A DNA stretch of 64,000 bases from Thalassotalea_H castellviae (GTDB lineage: Bacteria > Pseudomonadota > Gammaproteobacteria > Enterobacterales > Alteromonadaceae). Of the stretch, positions 1 through 8,768 are shown piece after piece. Every line of letters starts with the position of its first letter. Positions within the stretch are counted from its first letter, which is position 1. Location: the NCBI RefSeq assembly GCF_031846185.1, contig NZ_JAVRIF010000011.1, positions 1-64,000 of the forward strand. The letters run 5' to 3'. The notes under the pieces are model-generated. The model was not told the origin of the DNA. It saw only the letters and a program-made list of their open reading frames with translations, and did no database searches. The translations under genes were made by a program, and so were the position numbers.

Positions 1-2
1 AA

Positions 3-947
3 CACGTCCTTAGCCACCTTGGTGACTATGCTGCACTAGCTGAAAGAAACAAAGATAATAAAACGGTAATTAATGGCAGCGAAGTTGAGTTATTAACCCT
101 AGAAGAAGCACATAATACAATTCTTGAATCTATCTCAAATGTGATCCGGTGTGGGTATGTTGAGGACAAGGATGGAAATACAGTTGAAGAAGGTTCTTTA
201 TCTAAGCCAATCGTTGACATCAATGCACATATAGAATTTATTGATACTCTATTTAACCACGCCTCCGCTGGTGTTTTTGAACGAAGAAAAGCAGTAAACA
301 TATTCACAACTAACTACGACACTCTTTTGGAAGATTCACTAGCACTTAATAGGGTTCCATATTGGGATGGTTTTGCAGGAGGAGCTGTAGCGCATCGTAT
401 ACAAAAATATGGAGAACCCACACCAGCAAATGGACAGCGTGCGAACTTAATTAAAATGCATGGTTCGATAGATTGGTTTCTTTGTGACAAAGGGTATGTA
501 TGGCGAGTGAGAGATAACGACCTCTATCCAAAGGCAGAACGGCGAGTTTTAATTTACCCACAAGCTACAAAATATATTGCGACTCAACAAGATCCCTTTT
601 CTACGCAATTTGATTTATTCAGAAAATCGCTAAATTCCTCCAATAGTAATATTTTAGCTGTGTGCGGCTATAGTTTTGGCGATGATCACATCAACAACGA
701 AATAGAGTTTGCTTTATCAAAAGAAGAGAATAAAACTGTATTGCTTGCTTTCTTGGAGTGTAAGGATGCAATTCCTCCATGTCTAGAAAAGTGGCGTAAT
801 GGTAGTTTTGGCTCAAGCGTAATTATTGCCTCCATACATGGCCTGTATATTGGAAAAGAAGGCCCATTTAAAAGGAAAGGCGAAGATGATTATTGGTGGA
901 CATTCAACGGTGTAACATCAGTATTAAAGAATGGATGCGAGGTTTAA
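3..947 (+). CDS. SIR2-like defence protein, 5' end outside window
   Basis: The reading frame is open from base 3 with no stop, so the GTG at 141 is not the true start and the N-terminus lies left of the window. The visible part has SIR2-family marks: a TTNYDTLLE stretch (NAD-pocket Asn/Asp), MHGSIDW with the histidine expected at the catalytic site, and near the C-terminus a VCGYSFGDDHIN segment typical of prokaryotic SIR2_2-type proteins. Known relatives degrade NAD+ (or act on nucleic acid) during phage infection when paired with a HerA ATPase. The stop is followed after 2 bases by the herA ATG, so the two genes are translationally coupled. The family call is strong; the exact activity is inferred from the pairing. 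Confidence 0.85.
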   Translation, partial: HVLSHLGDYAALAERNKDNKTVINGSEVELLTLEEAHNTILESISNVIRCGYVEDKDGNTVEEGSLSKPIVDINAHIEFIDTLFNHASAGVFERRKAVNIFTTNYDTLLEDSLALNRVPYWDGFAGGAVAHRIQKYGEPTPANGQRANLIKMHGSIDWFLCDKGYVWRVRDNDLYPKAERRVLIYPQATKYIATQQDPFSTQFDLFRKSLNSSNSNILAVCGYSFGDDHINNEIEFALSKEENKTVLLAFLECKDAIPPCLEKWRNGSFGSSVIIASIHGLYIGKEGPFKRKGEDDYWWTFNGVTSVLKNGCEV

Positions 948-949
948 TT

Positions 950-2788
950 ATGTTTACACCATCTGAAGAACTAAAAATAGGTCAAGTTGTCGAGGTATCT
1001 GGAACCAACATAAAAGTTGAGATTTCCGATAAAATATCAGAATTAACAAGAACTTTTAATGGCCGTGTTTACCCGATTGGTCAAATAGGTAGCATGGTTA
1101 AAATTCACTATGGTCGTAAAATAATTTTTGGCTTGGTGACAATGCTAAGAATGCGTTCAGAAGAGTTAATTGAAGCTGGAATGCCTGTAACTCCTGATTC
1201 TGATCAACGTGTAATGGAAGTCCAACTGCTGGCTGAAGGAAGCTGGAATAATACAAAATCAACTTTGGCTTTTAAACGCGGAATTAAAACTTACCCTTTA
1301 CCTCAACAAGGCGTATTCCTTCTAACCAACGAAGAAATTTCTTTTGTCTATCGCTCAGCTGAAGGTACAAGAAATGATGAAGTAGATCCATTAGTTCCTT
1401 TTGCTGTTTATAGTGCTTCTGAATCTACAGCCTGTCGAACTAACATTAATAAAATGTTTGGTATGCACTGTGCTGTTCTTGGTTCAACTGGATCAGGTAA
1501 ATCTGGTACAGTTGCTGCAATTATTCATAGTGTACTTTCCCATAAAAATAACGATAAAGAGTTGTCACCTCAGATAGTGGTCATTGATCCTCACGGAGAG
1601 TACGGCTCAGCCTTTAAGACTAGAGCGGTCCAATATCGTGCATATGACATAGCAACAGGTGATGATGGACAAGATGAAATCAAGCTTCCATATTGGTTAA
1701 TGTCTAGCGATGAGTTTACTAATCTGATTATCGGTAAGACAGAAAGAAGTGCTACTAGCCAGAATAACGCAGTCCAGAAAGCACTTGCACATGCAAGAAT
1801 GGTTGCAGCTAATATTGTAAAGCCTTGTCCAAGAGAGTTTGGGACAAATGAATTAGATCATTTAGAAAGTTTTGATGAACCAAACCTTTGTGATGGCAAA
1901 GATACGTCAGATATTCTGGAATTCGACCGTGATAAACCTAGACCATTCTGTTTGGAAGAATTTGAAAGTCATATTAAATATATACAGGGTGGGAGAAAAA
2001 CTAATGCTGGTCATGTGAGCTTGTCAAATACTGATCTAGCAAAATCTCCCGTACCATCCATACTCGATAAGCTCAAGGTTCTTCGAAGAGATACTCGGCT
2101 TTCATTTATGATGAAGTGTTGGCTCGATAATGAAGATGAAATCAAGCTACATCAAGTCCTGAATCAATTTATAGGGGCTCCTAGTCAGGAAGGTAAAGAT
2201 ATCAGAATTATTGATATTTCAGGCCTGCCAAACGAAGTCGCAGGTCCACTGACAGCTCTAATCGCCAGACTGCTCTTTCAGTATAAAATATTCCAGACTC
2301 AAGAAGAAAAAGAAAAAGATCCAATTCTCTTAGTTTGTGAAGAAGCCCATAGATATGTTCCAGATCATGGAGAAGCTCAATACGCTGCTGCACAGGGCGC
2401 AATTAGACGCATTGCAAGGGAAGGTCGTAAATACGGAATAGGCCTGATGCTTGTTAGTCAACGACCAGCAGATGTAGATAGTACGGTCATATCTCAATGT
2501 GGTACATGGGTTGTATTAAGACTTACAAACTCAGCTGATCAACAACATGTCGCTCGCTTTTTGCCTGATGGTCTATCTGGCATGGTTGGGGCCTTACCTA
2601 TTTTATCTCAACAAGAAGCTATTTTTGTCGGTGAAGGAGCTGCATTACCTTCTCGAATTAGAATAAGAGACTTGAAAAGTGATCAATTACCTAAATCTAA
2701 TACAATCCCATTTGCTCAAGGTTGGGCGAGTGAACGTTTAAACTTGGAAAAACTCGAAACTATATCTCAGCGAATGTGTGTCGACTAA
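950..2788 (+). CDS. HerA-type hexameric ATPase, partner of the SIR2 protein
   Basis: HerA/FtsK-superfamily ATPase of about 612 aa. An N-terminal HAS-barrel-like segment (IGQVVEVSGTNIKVEIS) is followed by Walker A GSTGSGKS, a VVIDPHGEYG strand, Walker B LLVCEEAHRYVP and the conserved GIGLMLVSQRPADVDS sensor region. I chose the ATG at 950 because a GAGG ribosome site lies 7 bases upstream, inside the end of the SIR2 gene; an in-frame start at 893 would overlap that gene by 55 bases. SIR2-HerA pairs are an established anti-phage system in which HerA assembles a ring with the SIR2 subunits. Here the pair is cargo of the adjoining mobile element. Confidence 0.9.
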   Translation: MFTPSEELKIGQVVEVSGTNIKVEISDKISELTRTFNGRVYPIGQIGSMVKIHYGRKIIFGLVTMLRMRSEELIEAGMPVTPDSDQRVMEVQLLAEGSWNNTKSTLAFKRGIKTYPLPQQGVFLLTNEEISFVYRSAEGTRNDEVDPLVPFAVYSASESTACRTNINKMFGMHCAVLGSTGSGKSGTVAAIIHSVLSHKNNDKELSPQIVVIDPHGEYGSAFKTRAVQYRAYDIATGDDGQDEIKLPYWLMSSDEFTNLIIGKTERSATSQNNAVQKALAHARMVAANIVKPCPREFGTNELDHLESFDEPNLCDGKDTSDILEFDRDKPRPFCLEEFESHIKYIQGGRKTNAGHVSLSNTDLAKSPVPSILDKLKVLRRDTRLSFMMKCWLDNEDEIKLHQVLNQFIGAPSQEGKDIRIIDISGLPNEVAGPLTALIARLLFQYKIFQTQEEKEKDPILLVCEEAHRYVPDHGEAQYAAAQGAIRRIAREGRKYGIGLMLVSQRPADVDSTVISQCGTWVVLRLTNSADQQHVARFLPDGLSGMVGALPILSQQEAIFVGEGAALPSRIRIRDLKSDQLPKSNTIPFAQGWASERLNLEKLETISQRMCVD

Positions 2789-2820
2789 CTCTAGCTAATT
2801 CACAAGGCTTTAAAAATTGC

Positions 2821-2873
2821 TGACCTAATCAACTGTATGCTTAGGTCACAACCTAGATAAAAGATATGACCTA
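2821..2873. repeat. TGACCTA repeats between convergent modules
   Basis: TGACCTAA (2821-2828) is inverted at 2841-2848 (TTAGGTCA) with a 12-base loop, and TGACCTA recurs at 2867-2873. It sits between the convergent herA and recombinase operons. It could be a weak shared terminator, although it has no T-tract, or a protein-binding site. The role is unknown. Confidence 0.35.
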
Positions 2874-2885
2874 CTAAAATTTAAC

Positions 2886-3323
2886 CTATTTATTATGAGA
2901 TAACTCAATAATGTTATTAGAGCGCAATTTTTCTTGAAGTTCATAAACCCTAAACATTAAAGTACTATTGAGCATTTCCAATTCTTTTTGGATCATCACT
3001 GCTTCATCTTTTTCCTTTCTATACTTTTTTTTAAGCGCAATTTCTTTCTTTAATTTTTTTTTGAGTTTTTCAACATCATTTGACGGATCATCATTTTCAC
3101 TTGTGTTAGGATCATACTCCTTATTGAATTTTTCAATCGCAGGGATCGCTATATCATCCACAAAATCTTTAAATTTATGAATATAACTATGTCCTAATCC
3201 TGCTTCATTATTAATCCTATTTAATGATAGTTTTCCATGCTTTTTAACACGCTCAGGCTCTCCTTTTAACAATCGAACAAGCGCATTATTTAACCTAGCT
3301 TCAGTTATATCTTTTGTTCCCAC
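2886..3323 (-). CDS. Small basic coiled-coil protein of the recombinase module
   Basis: A protein of 145 aa and the last gene of the recombinase operon. It starts at a GTG directly after the stop of the upstream gene, with a strong GGAGG ribosome site 5 bases before it. The N-terminal 55 residues (RLNNALVRLLKGEPERV, then LSLNRINNEAGLGHSYI) look like a small helix-turn-helix DNA-binding segment. Residues 80-135 are a Lys/Glu-rich heptad coiled coil. The layout resembles the small TnpC protein of Tn554-type elements and the VPA1267-like small gene that, from memory, follows gamma-mobile-trio genes. A role as accessory factor guiding the recombinases is an inference. Confidence 0.6.
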   Translation of the reverse strand: MGTKDITEARLNNALVRLLKGEPERVKKHGKLSLNRINNEAGLGHSYIHKFKDFVDDIAIPAIEKFNKEYDPNTSENDDPSNDVEKLKKKLKKEIALKKKYRKEKDEAVMIQKELEMLNSTLMFRVYELQEKLRSNNIIELSHNK

Positions 3324-5306
3324 TTAAACCTCCGATGTGGCTATGACGCCCTTTATCGCATCATTAAATTCTTCAAAATTTAAATCATGCTTTTTAATTG
3401 TTATTTCATTACGTTTTATCTTATGTTTCATACCAATTAAAATGCTGTTCATCATTGTGTCACCTGTATTAAGTTCTCTAAAGCTTGATATTAAACGTTT
3501 ATTCTGACGTAAAACTTTCTTAGCCTCTTTATCTGTAACTAGTTGATGGTCACAAGGCTTTATCTCGCCAGGAAATTCACCTATACCGCATACTCTGCTG
3601 CAAGATGCATTCAGGCAGTAACCTCCTGTAGGGAGCTTAACAACCGATAGAGTACCATTTCGAACTAAACGTTCTATTTCATCTCGATTCATATATACAA
3701 GATGACCATTTTCAAGCTTTTCAAATTTATCTTGTGCAATACGCTCACCACCTGCGCCACTTAAATTTTCAGATTCATTATAAATTTCATCAAAAATATC
3801 CACCCCCATACGGATACCTTCTTCTTCCATCAATTCTAATAACTCGGTATCCATTAAAATGTCTTCCATGGCTTGTAATTGAGCATTATTGGCGTAGTAG
3901 TTAGACATATTTATATTCTGATGCTTATATTGAAACTTAATGGTTGCAGAAGAACCAAAACCATAGCGTTTGAAGAAAACAGCAAAAGTACGACGAAGAT
4001 CATGAGGTGTGAGTTTAGGTAATTTCCCACCAACTTTCAGTTCACCTTCGCGGGTAGGGTTCAATCGATTAAATTCCTCAACGTCATTTTGAGAGGCGAC
4101 AATTCCTGATTCAGCAAACGAGTCGTTAAAACGCCTTTCCATACCAGAGATAATAAAGCGAGTGTCGATCTTATCAGGCAAAGTACTAATAAATGCGCTA
4201 TTAATCTCCCTAAGTGCATGTTGATAGTCATCATTCGATAATTCTCCAGCAATCACCATTTGTTCAACTTTACTAACGTACTCATTTCTTAAATGCTCAG
4301 TTATGCCATAAGCTAACTCTAAAGCGTCTTTTACAACAGGATGAGTTTGCCAAGTAGCAACCCTTGGAACCCCGTCATTCCCTTTAGAAGTTTCTCCTTT
4401 AATAACTGATATATCATTATCTTTACCTGATATTACTGTTTTATAGCTATTAATTGACATGCTCAGCATCTCACCAAGCCTCATACCAGAGAATGCTATA
4501 GCCACAATGCTACAATTGGTCAGTATTCTATTTAATACAGTACCATCCAAGAGGATTTTAAAGTCAGGAATATCATGAAGAATTTGTTTTGTTTTAATTA
4601 ATGTTCTTTGTGATATTGAACCAGGTTTTTGACTTAATTCTTTTCTATTTTTTTCACCTTCCCTTATTAATCTAGCTTCCTTCATAACTCGATCAATTTC
4701 ATGAATGAAAGGTTGATATAATTCAACAAGTTGAATTGCGCTAGCTAGAATAGGTTGATACATACCTATAGGAATTGCAATATGCTGCTTAGTTGGCCTT
4801 AACTCAACAAACTTTCTTAGGCTATTTCGATTTATTAATCTCATACATAGCCCGTACTCGTGAAGTTTTTTAATTGCAGTAACGACTTCATCAACGGTGG
4901 TTTCTGATTTTTTATTAAGATCCTTAACTACTTTTTTTGTAAATGAAGAGAATACTTTATCATCTGATAAAGATATCCAATTACAGCTCTTTAATGCTGT
5001 TGCAATTTTAATAAGGCCATTCTTCCAGCGCTGTATTTGACTACATGTGGCTTTTTGGTGGTGTTTTACTTCATACCTATCAGAAATAACCCCTAAAGCT
5101 CTTTGTATTCCTTCTCGGTATGCTAAATCAATATTTTTAAAAGAAACTTTAAAAGGTTGCCCCACTGCACGTGCTTCTTGCCCCGAGTAAATCCATGTTT
5201 CATCATAAATTCGACTACGTGGTAAACCATCAGAACGAGTTGTTATTACAGTATCTGCACTAAATTCAGGTATATCTCTGAGTTTAACTTTTGCGTTTAT
5301 TTTCAT
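3324..5306 (-). CDS. Tyrosine-recombinase-like protein, third of the module (Gmt/TnpB-like)
   Basis: A protein of 660 aa. Its ATG overlaps the stop of the preceding gene (ATGA), with GAGG 7 bases upstream. The central region holds recombinase-like motifs: SGMRLGEML (box I Arg) around residue 278, TPHDLRRTFAVFFKRYG (box II H-x-x-R) around 455, and a histidine followed by a SNYYAN tyrosine segment near 490. This suggests a catalytically competent Tyr recombinase. A C-terminal Cys cluster (YCLNASCSRVC, then CDH) may bind zinc, as in large TnpB-type recombinases. The protein is unusually long for the family. I cannot assign it with certainty to GmtX or GmtZ without a search. Confidence 0.7.
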   Translation of the reverse strand: MKINAKVKLRDIPEFSADTVITTRSDGLPRSRIYDETWIYSGQEARAVGQPFKVSFKNIDLAYREGIQRALGVISDRYEVKHHQKATCSQIQRWKNGLIKIATALKSCNWISLSDDKVFSSFTKKVVKDLNKKSETTVDEVVTAIKKLHEYGLCMRLINRNSLRKFVELRPTKQHIAIPIGMYQPILASAIQLVELYQPFIHEIDRVMKEARLIREGEKNRKELSQKPGSISQRTLIKTKQILHDIPDFKILLDGTVLNRILTNCSIVAIAFSGMRLGEMLSMSINSYKTVISGKDNDISVIKGETSKGNDGVPRVATWQTHPVVKDALELAYGITEHLRNEYVSKVEQMVIAGELSNDDYQHALREINSAFISTLPDKIDTRFIISGMERRFNDSFAESGIVASQNDVEEFNRLNPTREGELKVGGKLPKLTPHDLRRTFAVFFKRYGFGSSATIKFQYKHQNINMSNYYANNAQLQAMEDILMDTELLELMEEEGIRMGVDIFDEIYNESENLSGAGGERIAQDKFEKLENGHLVYMNRDEIERLVRNGTLSVVKLPTGGYCLNASCSRVCGIGEFPGEIKPCDHQLVTDKEAKKVLRQNKRLISSFRELNTGDTMMNSILIGMKHKIKRNEITIKKHDLNFEEFNDAIKGVIATSEV

Positions 5307-7165
5307 GAGAAGACCTCAAATAAGTCGTTTAAACTGTAAACATTATTATAAAGCGGGTGTGCAGCTTCTTTTATCTTCTCTTCTGCTAACAAGAAGTTAC
5401 TGCTGGATTTTTCCTTAAAGCGCTTGAGAATACTCTCAATAATATTGAAGAGCCATGTATATCGCTTTTCAGGCATAGAGTTAACAGCTGGTAACTGTTG
5501 AAGCTGCTGTAAAGTTTCTTTAAATGAAAGCATTAACCAAATATCCATAACATCAGCAACTAGAGCATGATATTCACATTCAAAACATGATAGAAAATCT
5601 GTACAGATACTTTCTTCTACGGTTGTATCAACCCCTTCTTTTTTAAGTAATTTTCTTATTATACTTGCAGAACCTTTTTTATTATCGTTACAACGAACAC
5701 CAAGTGGTGTTCGTGATTCGTTATTTCTATCTTTTCCTGCTCTAAGATGTTCGTACTCATAGTTATCAAGGACATCGGCAAATTTATATTTCGCCGCTTC
5801 CGTTGCTGCTTTTATTTCTTTTCCATTAGCGATGGCATATTTAGCATCCATCGCAGCCCCTAGATTATTCTGATGCTCTGTTTTCGTTCCATGAACATAG
5901 TTTCTCGCCACAACATTTATACTGTTATTTCCAGACATTGCGACTAAATAGACGCTCTGTGTAACACGAAATAATGTATCCAACTTGGACTTTCTAAAAC
6001 GTGACGGATTTATTGTAGGAAGCCCTAGTTTTTCAAGTAATTTGTTGATACAAGCTTGTGGGGAATTGATCACTGCATCGTATGTAGTTACGCTTCCGTC
6101 TTGTTTGAAATAGGGAAATACTGGAGCTGAGATGTCTCCTTCTGCCATAGTTTTAGCAACAGAAAGCCAGCTTTCTATAAACTCCTTAGCATGTTTATTA
6201 AAGCCGAGAGAATTATCTTGCTCTTGATTTCTAGCCCTACCTTTTGATGAATCAAAAATATACTTGCCACCTTGCACCTCTTTAAAATATATATCAGATA
6301 TTTTAAGCTTTGCTAATGGATTAGTATTTATTCCTGTAAACATGTAAGTAATCATCATTGCGATTCTTACAATATGATTCCGTGCATCTGATTTTTGAAG
6401 TGCTTTTTTAAACGCTGCTTTTTGTCCTACAAGTTTGTTTCCTTTTAGACCTCTCTCAATGGCAACCTTATTTAATAACTCTTCATCGTATAAAGGATGT
6501 CGCTCCGGTAATGTACTTTCTTTAAAATGCTTTAATAGAGACTTATATGCCTTAAACAACGATTTAGCTAAAGGTTTTAGCTCAGTTTCAAGATCATGAG
6601 CCTGATAAGAATTATTGCCTACTGTAGCGCCTTTAACTGATGGAAGGCTTTTAGCGTCTAAACTTCTATTTAACTGTTTAAGTACCCACGAGAGTGCTTT
6701 TTTATCTGCTGACCAACTAGTTTTTTGTTTCCGATTTAACGCACATTCTTCGCTAAACCATTTCATATATTCATTTATTAAATCCATATGAAACCAGTCA
6801 CCTTTGATAGCCTTAAGTCCAAAACCATCTAACCAGCGTATATAATTTATAACACCACAAAAATGAGAGTAAGTTGTTTGATTAGTATCTTTACTCATTA
6901 ATTGATAAAGGTTACGAATTAAATCATTGCGCTTCATATCAACAAGTAAAGCACCTTTTTTAAAGTCAGCAGTTTGATTGTCTAAAACTGGACAGCCTTT
7001 ATACTTAAATCGCTTAAAGTACATCTTTCCCCGTCCAGGTACAGCGATATTCATGTCTATTATATGAATTGGGTTAACTGTAGCTCTTGGTGCAACATTA
7101 TCACGAATTGGGGCTAATTCTTTGCGTTTACCTTTCAATACTTTAAACCTCACTTGAGATATCAT
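5303..7165 (-). CDS. Degenerate tyrosine-recombinase-like protein, second of the module (VPA1269/GmtZ-like?)
   Basis: A protein of 620 aa that overlaps the preceding gene by 23 bases and the following one by 4. A recombinase fold is suggested by AMMITYMFTGINTNPLAKLKISDI around residue 270, where a Tyr recombinase would carry the box I Arg but this protein has Asn/Thr. SRFRKSKLDTLFR near 395 and a VHGTKTEHQNNLGAAM segment near 425 resemble boxes II and III. A C-terminal CTDFLSCFECEYH cluster looks like a zinc site. The missing catalytic Arg suggests a structural or DNA-architectural partner rather than an independent enzyme. My recollection is that gamma-mobile-trio islands contain such a VPA1269-family integrase; this was not checked. 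Confidence 0.6.
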   Translation of the reverse strand: MISQVRFKVLKGKRKELAPIRDNVAPRATVNPIHIIDMNIAVPGRGKMYFKRFKYKGCPVLDNQTADFKKGALLVDMKRNDLIRNLYQLMSKDTNQTTYSHFCGVINYIRWLDGFGLKAIKGDWFHMDLINEYMKWFSEECALNRKQKTSWSADKKALSWVLKQLNRSLDAKSLPSVKGATVGNNSYQAHDLETELKPLAKSLFKAYKSLLKHFKESTLPERHPLYDEELLNKVAIERGLKGNKLVGQKAAFKKALQKSDARNHIVRIAMMITYMFTGINTNPLAKLKISDIYFKEVQGGKYIFDSSKGRARNQEQDNSLGFNKHAKEFIESWLSVAKTMAEGDISAPVFPYFKQDGSVTTYDAVINSPQACINKLLEKLGLPTINPSRFRKSKLDTLFRVTQSVYLVAMSGNNSINVVARNYVHGTKTEHQNNLGAAMDAKYAIANGKEIKAATEAAKYKFADVLDNYEYEHLRAGKDRNNESRTPLGVRCNDNKKGSASIIRKLLKKEGVDTTVEESICTDFLSCFECEYHALVADVMDIWLMLSFKETLQQLQQLPAVNSMPEKRYTWLFNIIESILKRFKEKSSSNFLLAEEKIKEAAHPLYNNVYSLNDLFEVFS

Positions 7166-8630
7166 GAGTTAAGGCATCATCGATATCGCCTAGACCATCA
7201 AATATACCCAGGTAGTCTAAAACATCTTCATAGATCTCATCACCTGCCGGCTCATCTTGTGCAATTTTAAGGTACAATAATGTGGTTGCCGCATCTTCAT
7301 GACCTAGGCATTCAGATACTAGTGCAAGAGCTGTATCAGGATCAGTTTTACGCAATAAAACTCTGAATAATGAGACTGCAAATGTTGGCCGTAGATTATG
7401 TATAACCCCATTTATATTAATGCCATTATCATTTTCAACTGTGGCTCTAATTTCATTCCAACGAGTATTAGCTTCTGTCAATTTAGTGAAAAAAGGTATA
7501 CCTGTTTGACTGATAAAAATGTAGTCTTTTTCTTCATCAATACCGTCTTCAACTTCAAAGAGTGCATTATCACCCAAAGCTCTTCTTTCTCTACAAAAGG
7601 CTTTAAACTTAGCAAGTCTCGCTTGATACCTATCACTACGAGTATACTCATAGAGCATTTGCATCGTACTTGTTGGAATGATTGTGCGTCTGGGTTTATT
7701 ATCATGACCATTTGACTTGGTGAGTGAGCCGTAAGTACTACCGACACCAAAGCGCATCATTTTCTTTTCAAGATTTGGTTTTACTACTTGCCCTTTATGT
7801 AAACTTGCAACTTCTTCTTTTCTTAGCCCTGTGAACCTACCCACAAGGAAAAATAAACAATACTCAATTGGAAATGAAGCCCTCTTTAGTTCCCCTCCAA
7901 CATTTTTTATAACCTTTCTTGAGCCTAGTAGTATCTTCTCTACTGATGTCCACTCAACATTTGCTAATGGCTTTAGATCGCGTCTTGACGAGGGGAGCCC
8001 ACCTCCTTCGTTTTTCTTCGATTTTCCAAAGTTTAAACGTAAGTCAGTTGTATGAACTTGCTTAGACATATAAGCCTTCATGCTAGTACCACTTGCTTGA
8101 AAACTTATCGTAACAACTTCATACTTAAAGGGCGGATTATTAAATTGGTAACCATTTCTAAGATAATAGGAGTAAAATTTAACGACACCATTCATATACG
8201 CTGACGCTGTTGTTCTAGCAATTTTCAATTGAGGGTTTTGTTCTTCAAGAACAGCATGCTTTAACGCAGCTCGATATTGATAAGTAATTCGTTGATTTTT
8301 ACGTAAGGGAAAGGTATTCCAGGTAGGTCGAGGTAAATCAATTAATTCATCAAATAAATCTTCATCATACTCTGCATCCCATAGGCTTTGTGATTTAAGC
8401 AGAAATGAAAAGAAGTGTACTAAAGCTTTGCTATATTGATCAGATTCTTGTTTTGATTCATCGACATGATGAGCTAACAAGAACCGGTTCACCTGCTCTA
8501 ATGGTTCATAAGAGACTATAGTTCCAGACTCATCTCTACCTACTAAATTCAATAAAGTAAGCTTTTTAATATGAACAGGATCTTGTTTGGAGTATTTAAC
8601 TGAGAGTTCACCATTGTCATCTACAATCAC
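7143..8630 (-). CDS. Tyrosine recombinase, first gene of the mobile-element operon (GmtY-like)
   Basis: A protein of 495 aa with the full Tyr-recombinase signature: GRFTGLRKEEVASL (box I Arg), a Lys-containing beta region, INGVIHNLRPTFAVSLF (H-x-x-R) and LGHEDAATTLLYLKIAQ with His and catalytic Tyr near residue 455. It leads an overlapping operon of four genes. The start is unclear. The listed GTG at 8630 has no ribosome site, and the frame stays open and protein-like for another 31 codons to a stop at 8724-8726. No ATG, GTG or TTG lies in that stretch, but an AGG precedes an ATA codon at 8691-8693. Order and size fit GmtY of gamma-mobile-trio islands; Tn554 TnpA is a more distant analogue. 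Confidence 0.75.
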   Translation of the reverse strand: MIVDDNGELSVKYSKQDPVHIKKLTLLNLVGRDESGTIVSYEPLEQVNRFLLAHHVDESKQESDQYSKALVHFFSFLLKSQSLWDAEYDEDLFDELIDLPRPTWNTFPLRKNQRITYQYRAALKHAVLEEQNPQLKIARTTASAYMNGVVKFYSYYLRNGYQFNNPPFKYEVVTISFQASGTSMKAYMSKQVHTTDLRLNFGKSKKNEGGGLPSSRRDLKPLANVEWTSVEKILLGSRKVIKNVGGELKRASFPIEYCLFFLVGRFTGLRKEEVASLHKGQVVKPNLEKKMMRFGVGSTYGSLTKSNGHDNKPRRTIIPTSTMQMLYEYTRSDRYQARLAKFKAFCRERRALGDNALFEVEDGIDEEKDYIFISQTGIPFFTKLTEANTRWNEIRATVENDNGININGVIHNLRPTFAVSLFRVLLRKTDPDTALALVSECLGHEDAATTLLYLKIAQDEPAGDEIYEDVLDYLGIFDGLGDIDDALTHDISSEV

Positions 8631-8692
8631 TAAAGGGGTGCGATATGTATATGGTTTAATTTCAGTTGTTTTTATTTCGTAAAAGATTTCTA

Positions 8693-8750
8693 TGAGAATA
8701 CCTACCTTGATAATACTTATTAGCTATTATCAACATAGTAGATATTCTCA
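8693..8750. repeat. Imperfect inverted repeat, candidate end of the mobile element
   Basis: The left arm at 8693-8715 and the right arm at 8725-8750 are near-perfect reverse complements (outer TGAGAATA/TATTCTCA, CTAC/GTAG, inner TTGATAATA/TATTATCAA) around a 9-base spacer. Paired core-type arms around a short spacer are what a Tyr recombinase binds. The site lies upstream of the first recombinase gene and 18 bases from the obgE stop codon. It may be the attachment site, the operator and promoter region of the operon, or both. Confidence 0.6.
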
Positions 8751-8768
8751 CATCGTCAAGGTGTATAG

